A stretch of 64,000 nt of DNA. It comes from Vibrio neptunius (GTDB lineage: Bacteria; Pseudomonadota; Gammaproteobacteria; Enterobacterales; Vibrionaceae). Shown here in pieces: positions 46,479 to 54,744 of this stretch. The notes under the pieces were generated by a model. It did no database searches and had not been told where the DNA came from. It was given only the letters and a program-made list of their open reading frames with translations. Where the stretch lies: NCBI RefSeq assembly GCF_000967495.1, contig NZ_JXXU01000001.1, positions 124,001-188,000 on the forward strand. The letters run 5' to 3'. How positions within the stretch are numbered: position 1 is the first letter of the stretch; each line of letters opens with the position of its first letter. Made by a program: the position numbers and the translations under genes.

Positions 46479-47331
46479 CATACTCTGGTCTTTCTCTCAT
46501 ATAACGCGCGAATTTAGGCACACCGTTTTGCGTGTAGCCACTGTATCTAAATGTGATGATTGAACCGAGTTTAGGCGGGTTGCGGCGCTGTTCATCAGTA
46601 AAGCCTGTACCTATGTAAAATTCTATACCCGAATCCAGCTGGATAAGTAGCGCTCCCATCTGACCGCTGTACTTTCCTTTACCGACTTTGTAACCAACCA
46701 CCAAGCCTTCTTCATCTTGGTGCTTCTTCATCTTGAGTAAATCACTACTACGGCCAGCCTGATAGCGGCTTGTGATCTTCCTTAACATCAACCCCTCACC
46801 TTTTTGCTCGATGACGTTGTCTAGGTCATGAAACAGTTCCTGTTCAGAGCGAATCGGCGTATGCTCAATAAACTTAATGTGTGATGCGACTATGTCTTCC
46901 ACTAAATCACGAAGATTGTCATACCGCTTTTGATAGTCACCGACGGCTTGTGGCATATCAAACAGCATGAAATCGATCTGTTTCCAAGATGGTTCGACAG
47001 GCTCTTTGTCCAACACTGTTTGCTGGACAATATGAAACTTTCCTCTCCCCGCCCATAATTCTCCTTCGACGACGACATCAGGTAAGGGTTTAGTAAACCA
47101 ATCAGGTGCATGTATGACTTTACCACTGCGTGTCATCAATTGACTGCCATTCCAAATAGCTCGAATGCCATCGAGTTTTTCACTCTTCCAGTACTCGTCA
47201 ATATTCATGTCGTTCTTATAAGGGTTGGCCTGTACCAAAGGCATAGCACTCAATGATTGACTGTTTGACCAAGCAGTAAAAGATGTAGCGACTCCAATGG
47301 CAATAGCAATACTGGTTAACCTAATTTGCAT
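46468..47331 (-). CDS. ligE: Periplasmic ATP-dependent DNA ligase (LigE-like)
   Basis: A small ATP-dependent DNA ligase with a signal peptide (MQIRLTSIAIAIGVATSFTA), so it should act outside the cytoplasm. The 287-residue protein has the nucleotidyl lysine motif EKLDGIRA (about 50-57), VVEGELW, GEGLMLRK and LLKMKKH. A C-terminal OB-fold is present but no DNA-binding domain. The start at 47331 has GGAG upstream; the longer frame to 47394 would abolish the signal peptide. Such LigE proteins have been linked to DNA uptake or biofilm DNA. It lies directly before the syp locus. Confidence 0.88.
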   Translation of the reverse strand: MQIRLTSIAIAIGVATSFTAWSNSQSLSAMPLVQANPYKNDMNIDEYWKSEKLDGIRAIWNGSQLMTRSGKVIHAPDWFTKPLPDVVVEGELWAGRGKFHIVQQTVLDKEPVEPSWKQIDFMLFDMPQAVGDYQKRYDNLRDLVEDIVASHIKFIEHTPIRSEQELFHDLDNVIEQKGEGLMLRKITSRYQAGRSSDLLKMKKHQDEEGLVVGYKVGKGKYSGQMGALLIQLDSGIEFYIGTGFTDEQRRNPPKLGSIITFRYSGYTQNGVPKFARYMRERPEYVSE

Positions 47332-47489
47332 ACCCGAACTCCAGCAGTTTCCTAGCGAAGTGATTTTCAGCCCTCTTGGCTTAAGTTCAATCAATAGCCA
47401 GTGACAATTCGAGTAACCTCAAATGTTTCTTACTCCTAGAGATGTATCAGTTGCAGTGAACCTCAACTACTTTTTAGTTATAGGCATGA

Positions 47490-47526
47490 TTCTCAGTCTG
47501 AGAAAAGTCATTTCTCAAATTGAGAA
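47490..47526 (+). promoter_or_regulatory. Two SypG enhancer palindromes before sypA
   Basis: TTCTCAGTCTGAGAA (47490-47504) and TTCTCAAATTGAGAA (47512-47526), both perfect palindromes, with starts 22 bp apart so that they lie on the same face. They match the SypG binding element described in V. fischeri (TTCTCA-N3-TG...). They lie 49 bp before the sigma54 element. Confidence 0.85.
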
Positions 47527-47574
47527 CTTTACGGAGATAAAATATAAGCAATTGTTTTTTATGCGTTTATTTCT

Positions 47575-47590
47575 TGGCACGTAAAGTGCC
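47575..47590 (+). promoter_or_regulatory. Sigma54 promoter of sypA
   Basis: TGGCACGTAAAGTGCC has the -24 GG and -12 GC separated by exactly 10 bases. It lies 34 bp before the sypA ATG and downstream of the two enhancer palindromes. Confidence 0.85.
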
Positions 47591-47623
47591 TTATCTAAGA
47601 AAACTATCTGAGGAGATATCGTT

Positions 47624-47941
47624 ATGGAACTACGTAAAATTGAACTAACTAATGAAATCCTTACCCTTCAAATTGATGGCAACTTAGATGCTGATGGCAG
47701 TCGACACGCTCAAAAACATATTGATGAAATTATCGCTGACCAGCACGGAGAAGTCGAAATCGATTTCCGCAATGTCCGTTTTCTGGATTCGTCAGGTGTT
47801 GGCGCCCTAGTGTACCTCTATAAACGCTTAGTAGAACGAGAGCGTCTAATGCGCATCGAGAATGTCACTGGTCAACCACTGGAGATAATCAACCTATTGC
47901 GTATCAACAAAGCAATCCCTGTGAACTCTCGCACTCACTAA
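47624..47941 (+). CDS. sypA: SypA, STAS-domain regulator of biofilm formation
   Basis: A small cytoplasmic STAS protein of 105 residues, first gene of the syp cluster. The STAS signature is VRFLDSSGVGALVYLYK, with the acceptor serine at position 56, the residue which in V. fischeri SypA is phosphorylated by SypE to block biofilm formation. A ribosome site GAGGAG lies 9 bp before the ATG. It is transcribed from the sigma54 promoter at 47575. No sypE is found in the expected place. Confidence 0.93.
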   Translation: MELRKIELTNEILTLQIDGNLDADGSRHAQKHIDEIIADQHGEVEIDFRNVRFLDSSGVGALVYLYKRLVERERLMRIENVTGQPLEIINLLRINKAIPVNSRTH

Positions 47942-47982
47942 AACAATAAACGAGATTTCACTCACTAACAAAGGAAGTTGGC

Positions 47983-48822
47983 ATGGTAAATTACATCAAA
48001 CACATAGCCCTGATAGTGCCTATAGTCAGCGTAATTGGCTGTAGCAGTTACCCCGAAGAGGGACGCGGGGGACTTGCAGAACAATACATTCAGTCTAGCT
48101 TCACCCCTGTTATGCCCGACGAACCGTTAGGCCCTGAACACGGACTGCGCTTCGATTGGCAATTGGCAAAACTCCACCTTGATGCCCTCATCCGTGAAGG
48201 TGCTCGCTGGTGCTTCCCAGCAGCTGTCGTTCAGGCACTTGAAAAACAGAGCCGAATCGCCAGAGAGCTCGAAGGGGGATTGTTGCTGGATGCAGCCAAC
48301 GACATCGTCATCCAACGCAAACGTCTGGACGAACTCGAGAGACAACTTGATTATGTCACGTCACAAGCTAAGTGTGTCCCGCCACATGATGAATTTTCTT
48401 TTCAGCAACAATTGGCAGTCATTGACAAGCTCTACAACCTGCTGAATGTAGATAACCAATTTGCATTCAACTCAACAGAAGTGAACCCAAAATACATGGG
48501 GCACCTTGCCCAGGCAGCCAACATTTTGCGAGAGCACAAGTCACTAAACCTGACCGTTACTGGCCATGCAGACTCGGTTGGAGATGAACTTCAGAACCAA
48601 AAATTAGCGATGGGTAGAGCAAAACAAGTGAAACGCTACCTAACTATTTTTGGTCTGGAACCAAGAAGGATCGAGGCTAAATCTCTTGGCGAATCTTTAC
48701 CTCTTTTTGAAGGAGAATCCGACGGAGTTCGACTCACCAATCGAAGGGTCAGCATTGAAGTTGTGGAAACCAACGAGCTAGCAGAGAACAAGTTGAATGG
48801 AGGTTATTATCATGTGGATTAA
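47983..48822 (+). CDS. sypB: SypB, OmpA-domain lipoprotein
   Basis: 279 residues. A lipoprotein signal ends at VIGC (about residue 20). The C-terminal part is an OmpA-type peptidoglycan-binding domain (LTVTGHADSVGDELQNQKLA, then SDGVRLTNRRVSIEV), which should tether it to the cell wall. It begins 41 bp after sypA and overlaps sypC by 11 bp. By gene order it is the SypB counterpart. Confidence 0.9.
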   Translation: MVNYIKHIALIVPIVSVIGCSSYPEEGRGGLAEQYIQSSFTPVMPDEPLGPEHGLRFDWQLAKLHLDALIREGARWCFPAAVVQALEKQSRIARELEGGLLLDAANDIVIQRKRLDELERQLDYVTSQAKCVPPHDEFSFQQQLAVIDKLYNLLNVDNQFAFNSTEVNPKYMGHLAQAANILREHKSLNLTVTGHADSVGDELQNQKLAMGRAKQVKRYLTIFGLEPRRIEAKSLGESLPLFEGESDGVRLTNRRVSIEVVETNELAENKLNGGYYHVD

Positions 48823-50902
48823 ACTCATATTAATTACCCTAGCCTGCTTATTTTCTTTTTCTGCTAACGCTGAGTTAGAACGCGTTCAAATCGGCGACAT
48901 GATTCAGGTTAATCTGCCGGGCGAAGAAACGTTAAACAAGGGCTTCCAAGTCGATAAACGCGGTAGAATCAACTTACCTGAAGTTGGCGCTCTGTACGTG
49001 GCAGGATACACAGAAAACCAACTCCAACAATCAGTACTAAACGCCCTCAGTAAAGTATATCGAGATCTGTCTACTGCATCGGTTTATATCTCAGAACAGC
49101 AAGTGCTTATCTCTATTCAGGGATATGTAAACTCTCCCGGTGAGTATACTTTATCAAAAAGTGCTGATGTTCAAATGGCTATCCATGCCGCTGGTGGTTT
49201 ACGCTCGGGTGCCCAGTTAAACAACTTGCTTCTTAAGCGTGGAAAGGAAAAGTTTCCTTTCAATTACAAAAGCTTTTTGGACACAGGCGATGAGACTCTG
49301 CTGCCTAAGCTTAAATCTTTGGATACCATATTTGTCCCGGCTTCACCTCTGGTGGGTAACATTGAGCAGCAGTTTGATGCCAGTAAGCTAGCCAATTCGG
49401 GTGATAGCGGAGACAACAGAACCGCGATTAAGGTATTCGGTGAAGTCAACGCACCGGGTTCCTTCACCTTCAAAAATACGGCAGATTTAGTCGATATTCT
49501 AATGCGTGCTGGTGGAGTAACCCGATACGCTTCCGTTGAGCAGATCCGTGTCATCAGCAATAACAAGCCTCAAATTTTTAACCTGAAAGAGTATCTCGAC
49601 AGTGGTGACACATCACTTCTTCCTGTCCTTCAACCGGGTACCACGATTTTCGTCCCTAAACAGGAAGAAGAAATCCGTGCAGGTTCAAACGTTATCTACA
49701 TCATGGGTGAAGTAAAGAGCCCAGGCGCTTATGAGGGCAAAAAAGGCGCTTCGTTTATGGATATTCTGGCCAATGCAGGCGGACCAACCCGTTACGCAGA
49801 ATCCCGTCAAATTCGCCTCATCAAGGCAAACGGACAAGTCATCAAGTTTGATTTAACGGCTTACACAGAAGGTTTAACCACCAAAGCGCCACCTCAAATC
49901 AACCCAGGTGACGCTATATTTGTGCCTGAAAAAACCGACATGAACGAGAAATCGTGGTTAAAGATCTCACCAGACCGCGCTGTCAACGTCATCGGTGAAG
50001 TCGTTCGGCCAGGACGTATAGAGTGGTCTGATGAAATGGACATGATGCATCTTCTGGCGCATGTGGGTGGGCCAACTCTGCGGGCTGATACATCAAAAAT
50101 AGAGGTGGTGACACCCAACGGCAAAATGGAGACATTCAACCTAGACGAGTTTATCATCAACGGAGCACCTATGTCGGAACTGCCTACTATCAGCGCCGGT
50201 ACCATCATTCGCATCCATGATTTGCCACAAGATCCTTCTGACAATAAATCACAGTGGGTACGCCAAAGTTCTGATGCCTCTATCTATGTCTTCGGTCAAG
50301 TCAACGCTCCGGGTCGCTATCGTTTTACAAAAGAAATGCATTTTCTGGATATTCTGTCTGCAGCCGATGGCCCAACTAAAGATGCCGACATTCATAACAT
50401 CAAAATTACTCACAGAGACAAAACTTACTCAAAGGTCAGCAAACTTAATCTGTCCCTTTATTTCGAAACTGGGGATGAGAGCCTGCTACCAAAAGTGACA
50501 ATGGGTGACACAATCTACATCCCAGAGAAAGACAAAATTTGGCTGGATACCAGTAAAGAGTCAACAGTTCGCGTGCTTGGCGCAGTGAACAGCCCTGGGC
50601 GCTATGTGTTTGATGACAACATGACCATTCTTGACATTCTTGCAGAAGCTGGAGGGCCATCGGAACGAGCCTATTTAGAAAAAATTTCAATCGTCAACAT
50701 GTCCTGTTGCCAAGGTCAAGCTCGTACTTTTGACCTCGTAGACTTCAGCAAAACAGCTAACATTTACAAACTTCCCGTGCTACGTGCAGGTGACACAATT
50801 TACATTCCAGACCGTAGCGAGAGCATCCTTGAAAGAGCGCGAGTAGGCCTTGAAGACATCCTACGATTGACAACCACCATTGTATTAATAGGAGCGTTGT
50901 AA
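48812..50902 (+). CDS. sypC: SypC, polysaccharide export protein with six SLBB repeats
   Basis: Outer-membrane or periplasmic export protein of 696 residues with a signal peptide (cleaved near FSANA). An N-terminal poly-export domain (VQIGDMIQVNLPGEE) is followed by six repeats, each built as G-x-V-x-x-PG with a later GG or DG pair: GYVNSPGEY, GEVNAPGSF, GEVKSPGAY, GEVVRPGRI, GQVNAPGRY, GAVNSPGRY. These are SLBB domains. Most Wza-type proteins have two or three, so six gives an unusually long periplasmic stack. ATG 48812 has GGAGG upstream; its stop overlaps sypD. Confidence 0.92.
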   Translation: MWIKLILITLACLFSFSANAELERVQIGDMIQVNLPGEETLNKGFQVDKRGRINLPEVGALYVAGYTENQLQQSVLNALSKVYRDLSTASVYISEQQVLISIQGYVNSPGEYTLSKSADVQMAIHAAGGLRSGAQLNNLLLKRGKEKFPFNYKSFLDTGDETLLPKLKSLDTIFVPASPLVGNIEQQFDASKLANSGDSGDNRTAIKVFGEVNAPGSFTFKNTADLVDILMRAGGVTRYASVEQIRVISNNKPQIFNLKEYLDSGDTSLLPVLQPGTTIFVPKQEEEIRAGSNVIYIMGEVKSPGAYEGKKGASFMDILANAGGPTRYAESRQIRLIKANGQVIKFDLTAYTEGLTTKAPPQINPGDAIFVPEKTDMNEKSWLKISPDRAVNVIGEVVRPGRIEWSDEMDMMHLLAHVGGPTLRADTSKIEVVTPNGKMETFNLDEFIINGAPMSELPTISAGTIIRIHDLPQDPSDNKSQWVRQSSDASIYVFGQVNAPGRYRFTKEMHFLDILSAADGPTKDADIHNIKITHRDKTYSKVSKLNLSLYFETGDESLLPKVTMGDTIYIPEKDKIWLDTSKESTVRVLGAVNSPGRYVFDDNMTILDILAEAGGPSERAYLEKISIVNMSCCQGQARTFDLVDFSKTANIYKLPVLRAGDTIYIPDRSESILERARVGLEDILRLTTTIVLIGAL

Positions 50903-51597
50903 TGATTATTCCTGCTACATTGACAGAGGTAGAGCAGATCTACCTCGCGGCTGAATTGGCCGAGGCACGTTCTGTGTGTCTCACTGGGTGCAACTCAGGT
51001 GACGGCGTCACGTCCATTGCTTCCGCTTTGGCTGAGCGCTACTTACTCGGCGGACATAAAACCCTTCTGGTGGATCTAAACTTGTTTCATCCGGCATTTG
51101 AGCCCGCACTCTCCGTTACCGATCAAGGCGATGATATAGGTGTGTTGCTGGAACACAAATCTTCCCACCAACTTTTCACCGGTTTACCTGTCCCGGAGCA
51201 AACGTCGACTCTCCTCGCTTACAAAGATCCGAGTGTGTTGAGTGGTTCCGTTGATAAATGGCTGCAGCACTACGATAGAGTCATTTGTGACACCTCACCT
51301 TTACTTCATGTAAACCGCGGAAACATTCCCGCTCAGGTCGTTGCAAGTGCGTGTGACCAAACCGTATTGGTCGTCATGGGTGGGAAAACGTCGACTGGTC
51401 AAATTCAAAAATCGCAACAACTACTCCAAAGCCCGAAGATCTCATTATTAGGTTCCATTTTGAACTTAAAGAACCAAGCGACATTGGGGCAAGAAATGGC
51501 AAGAGAAATCCGAAGATTAAGGTTTATCCCCCAATCATGGAGAGAAAAATGGGCGCAAAAACTGGTTACTAACGAGTTTCTCGCTCACTCTGCCTAA
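50902..51597 (+). CDS. sypD: SypD, CpsD/CapB-like ATPase with altered Walker A
   Basis: 231-residue member of the BY-kinase/CpsD family that governs polysaccharide polymerisation and export. The Walker A loop reads SGDGVTSIA where most BY-kinases have GEGKST, so the phosphate-binding lysine is lost. The Walker A' motif is LLVDLNLFHP instead of LVDxDxRxP, and no tyrosine cluster is seen at the C-terminus. It is probably a regulator with weak or no kinase activity. Its ATG overlaps the sypC stop by one base. Confidence 0.85.
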   Translation: MIIPATLTEVEQIYLAAELAEARSVCLTGCNSGDGVTSIASALAERYLLGGHKTLLVDLNLFHPAFEPALSVTDQGDDIGVLLEHKSSHQLFTGLPVPEQTSTLLAYKDPSVLSGSVDKWLQHYDRVICDTSPLLHVNRGNIPAQVVASACDQTVLVVMGGKTSTGQIQKSQQLLQSPKISLLGSILNLKNQATLGQEMAREIRRLRFIPQSWREKWAQKLVTNEFLAHSA

Positions 51598-51606
51598 GGA
51601 TTGATT

Positions 51607-52407
51607 ATGAAAAACTTTTCTTACTTTGCTCTACTAACATCCCTTTCTGTGCCCTTGCATGCTGAGCCCATTACTTTCGGTGTTGTTCCCCAGCACTCTG
51701 CGAGCAAGCTTGCTAAACAATGGGCGCCGATCATCGAATACCTCTCCGCGGCAACAGGGAAAAAGATTCTATTTAGCACAGCATCAGACATTCCAACGTT
51801 TGAAAAACGTTTGAAAAATGGTGAGTATGACATCGCTTATATGAACCCCTACCATTACACTGTATTCAGCGAAACAACAGGGTACAGCGCGATTGCAAAA
51901 GCCAAAGACAAACAACTCAAAGGCATCATTGTTGTCCGCACAGACAGTGATATTTCCCGACCTGAAGACCTGAATAATGCTCAGCTGGCCTTCCCCTCAC
52001 CGGCAGCTTTTGCAGCAACTGTATTGACTCAAGCTTATCTGCAACAGAACCAGATAACGTTTGAGCCATCTTACGTATCTTCTCATGATTCAGTCTACTT
52101 AGCGGTTGCGAAAGGCTTCTTCCCTGCAGGGGGAGGAATCATAAGAACCTACATGGCGTTACCCGAGGAAACTCGGCAGAAACTGACTCCGATTTGGACC
52201 ACCAAAGGCTATACCCCTCACGCCATCGCCGTTCATCCCAACCTAAATAACGAGGTAAAAGACAAACTTCAGCAAGCGCTTATGGGATTTGGCGTTTCCC
52301 CTGAAGGGTTAGCACATCTAGAGGCACTTAAACTGAAAGGTTTTGTATCAGCACAAGATAGCGATTGGAACGACGTTAGAGCACTCAACATTAAATTATT
52401 GGATTAG
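51607..52407 (+). CDS. PhnD-like periplasmic binding protein at the sypE position
   Basis: 266 residues with a signal peptide (MKNFSYFALLTSLSVPLHA). The fold is that of the PhnD/phosphonate and related binding proteins: FGVVPQHSASKLAKQWAP (about 24-41), YDIAYMNPYHY and FPSPAAFAATVL. No ABC permease is nearby. The ATG at 51607 (AAGGA upstream) is chosen over TTG 51601. It ends 16 bp before sypF and is surely co-transcribed. The gene sits exactly where V. fischeri has sypE, which encodes a cytoplasmic kinase/phosphatase, so these are not the same protein. It probably feeds a ligand signal to SypF. That role is inferred. Confidence 0.85.
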   Translation: MKNFSYFALLTSLSVPLHAEPITFGVVPQHSASKLAKQWAPIIEYLSAATGKKILFSTASDIPTFEKRLKNGEYDIAYMNPYHYTVFSETTGYSAIAKAKDKQLKGIIVVRTDSDISRPEDLNNAQLAFPSPAAFAATVLTQAYLQQNQITFEPSYVSSHDSVYLAVAKGFFPAGGGIIRTYMALPEETRQKLTPIWTTKGYTPHAIAVHPNLNNEVKDKLQQALMGFGVSPEGLAHLEALKLKGFVSAQDSDWNDVRALNIKLLD

Positions 52408-52423
52408 TCAGGGGGGACCCGCT

Positions 52424-54724
52424 ATGTCATTTAGAATGAAAACCATACTTGGGATCGCCTTTATTGAGGTCATTATGCTCGTCGTACTCACGGTCAGCGC
52501 GATGAGCTTTCTCTCCAACTCTAATGAAAAACAACTCATCCAACGAGCGAACTCGACCGCTTCCATGTTCGCACATGCGGCAAAGGATGCAATGATAGCC
52601 ACTGACATTGCCACCTTGGATGACTTGGTAAAGGAGTTTATGACCATCGAGGACATCGCTTACATAAGGGTGATGCGGGGTGACCAAGAACTATCATGTG
52701 ATGGTGATAAAGCCCTACTCCAGAGAACGATGTCCGTTGATTACACTTTAGGTTCCGTCAATGATGGAATTTTCGACACTCAGGTGCCAGTTATAAATGG
52801 AGGGGCAAACTACGGCACGATAGATATTGGTTTCGAAATCTCCGCAATCAATTCCATGTTAACTAGCGCTCAAAAAGCAATAATAGCGATTGCTTCTGTC
52901 GAAGTGATCTTGGTCGCCATATTCTCGTTTTTCCTAGGTACCTATCTAACCCGAAGCCTAGTAAAGCTCATCGAGGCAGCCAATACAGTCAGTGAACAAG
53001 GACCAGGATTCCGACTTAACGATCAATCGAAAGACGAGCTGGGGGACGTCGCGCGAGCCTTTGACGATATGTCTGTAAAACTCGAAAAAAGCTATCATGA
53101 CCTCAAACACGCTCGATTCGAAGCCGAACAGGCAAACGTTTCGAAAAGCCGTTTTTTAGCGTCGATGTCACATGAAATCCGCACACCGATGAACGGCGTT
53201 TTGGGCATTTTGAACATTCTTGAAGAGTCTCGACTCACTCGAGAACAGAAGAAACTAGTCAACACAGCAACAGAGTCAGGTCAGTTTCTCCTCAGTATCA
53301 TCAATGATATTCTGGATTTCACAAGAATGGAGTCCAACACATTGCGATTAGAGCACAAGCCATTCAATTTTCGCCAATGCGTAGAAAATGTTGTTGAAAC
53401 ATTTAAACCATCTGCAAAAATTCGCTGTCTTGATTTGCACTGTATTCTTGACGGCTCAGTGCCTGCAAATGTTCAAGGCGATGAAAACCGCGTTAAACAA
53501 ATCCTTCACAACTTGATTGGCAACGCTCTGAAGTTTACCAAAGAAGGTAGCGTTACGATTCAAGTCAGCACTGAGATCGTCGAAGGGAATCAAGTCAAGA
53601 TCGTGTGCAGAGTCATTGATACTGGCGTCGGAATAAACCGTAGCGCAATGGACTATCTATTTGACGAATTCACTATGGTCGATCAAACCTATTCAAGGAG
53701 TCAGGAGGGCTCTGGATTGGGGCTCGCGATATGCAAGCGTCTTTGTGAACTCATGGACGGGAACATTGAGGCCGAGAGCACACCATTAATGGGCAGCACT
53801 TTCTCCTTTTCAATCAAACTTGAACTCGCAGACCAGCTTATTTGTTCCACTCACCAAAATCAAAGCCACAACAAACTACAGGTATCTGATGCGAGTATTC
53901 TAGTGGCAGAAGACAACAAAGCGAATCAATTGGTGATAAGCGAAATGTTCAAACGTATCGGTGTCTCAATGGATATTGCCGAAAATGGCCTGCGCGCTTT
54001 AGAGATGGTCGAACAGTACCACTACGACCTTATTTTTATGGATATATCGATGCCAGAAATGGACGGTATGGAAACCTGTAAAAACATACGTTCAATGGCT
54101 GATGAAAAAGTTCGTCACATCCCCATCATTGCATTGACTGCCCATTCTCTATCCGGGGATAAAGAGCAGTTCCTCGATGCAGGGATGGACGACTATTTGT
54201 CAAAACCGATTCGTTTGTCACAACTAATTGAAAAAATTAATCTATTCTTAAGTGATGGTGCGAACAACTCTGCTGAAAAATCTGATAATTTAGAGCAGGA
54301 ATCGCAAATTCTCGAACAAACCGTTAGCAATCATCCTATGAATCAGAACACACAAGTGGATTTAGAACTCGTCGACGAAGAAGTTTTAGAGCAAATGATA
54401 GAAGACACCAGTGCTGATGTTCTCCCAATGCTGATCGATCATTACATACAGGAGTCTAACGCACGCTTGGTTAAGATATATCAAGCAATGGAAGAGCGAG
54501 ATAAAGAAACCCTCGAGTTTGAAAGCCATACATTGGGCAGTTCTTCTCTGGCACTGGGTAATCGAGTATTGTCTAATCTTGCACGAAAGATTGAGTGCAT
54601 GTGTTTAGAGAATCATGAACAACAAGCATTTGAACTCTCTGAAGAACTCAAAGAGCTGGCTGAAAAATCACTAGCTGCTCTTGAATACAGAAAAACGCTG
54701 GGCTTCATCGAACCAGCTGGCTAG
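52424..54724 (+). CDS. sypF: SypF, hybrid sensor histidine kinase with REC and HPt domains
   Basis: 766-residue hybrid kinase that should phosphorylate SypG. There is one membrane helix at about 8-30, a periplasmic region of about 120 residues, and a second helix near 151-172. Then come HAMP, HisKA with H250 in SMSHEIRTPMNG, HATPase (GDENRVKQILHNLIGNALKF; GSGLGLAICKRL), REC with D540 (FMDISMPEMDG) and a C-terminal HPt with about H702 (SHTLGSSSLALG). V. fischeri SypF uses the same phosphorelay layout. GGGGGG lies 6 bp before the ATG. A longer frame upstream overlaps the PhnD-like gene and is rejected. Confidence 0.93.
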   Translation: MSFRMKTILGIAFIEVIMLVVLTVSAMSFLSNSNEKQLIQRANSTASMFAHAAKDAMIATDIATLDDLVKEFMTIEDIAYIRVMRGDQELSCDGDKALLQRTMSVDYTLGSVNDGIFDTQVPVINGGANYGTIDIGFEISAINSMLTSAQKAIIAIASVEVILVAIFSFFLGTYLTRSLVKLIEAANTVSEQGPGFRLNDQSKDELGDVARAFDDMSVKLEKSYHDLKHARFEAEQANVSKSRFLASMSHEIRTPMNGVLGILNILEESRLTREQKKLVNTATESGQFLLSIINDILDFTRMESNTLRLEHKPFNFRQCVENVVETFKPSAKIRCLDLHCILDGSVPANVQGDENRVKQILHNLIGNALKFTKEGSVTIQVSTEIVEGNQVKIVCRVIDTGVGINRSAMDYLFDEFTMVDQTYSRSQEGSGLGLAICKRLCELMDGNIEAESTPLMGSTFSFSIKLELADQLICSTHQNQSHNKLQVSDASILVAEDNKANQLVISEMFKRIGVSMDIAENGLRALEMVEQYHYDLIFMDISMPEMDGMETCKNIRSMADEKVRHIPIIALTAHSLSGDKEQFLDAGMDDYLSKPIRLSQLIEKINLFLSDGANNSAEKSDNLEQESQILEQTVSNHPMNQNTQVDLELVDEEVLEQMIEDTSADVLPMLIDHYIQESNARLVKIYQAMEERDKETLEFESHTLGSSSLALGNRVLSNLARKIECMCLENHEQQAFELSEELKELAEKSLAALEYRKTLGFIEPAG

Positions 54725-54744
54725 ATACAACAAGGTAACGTCAC

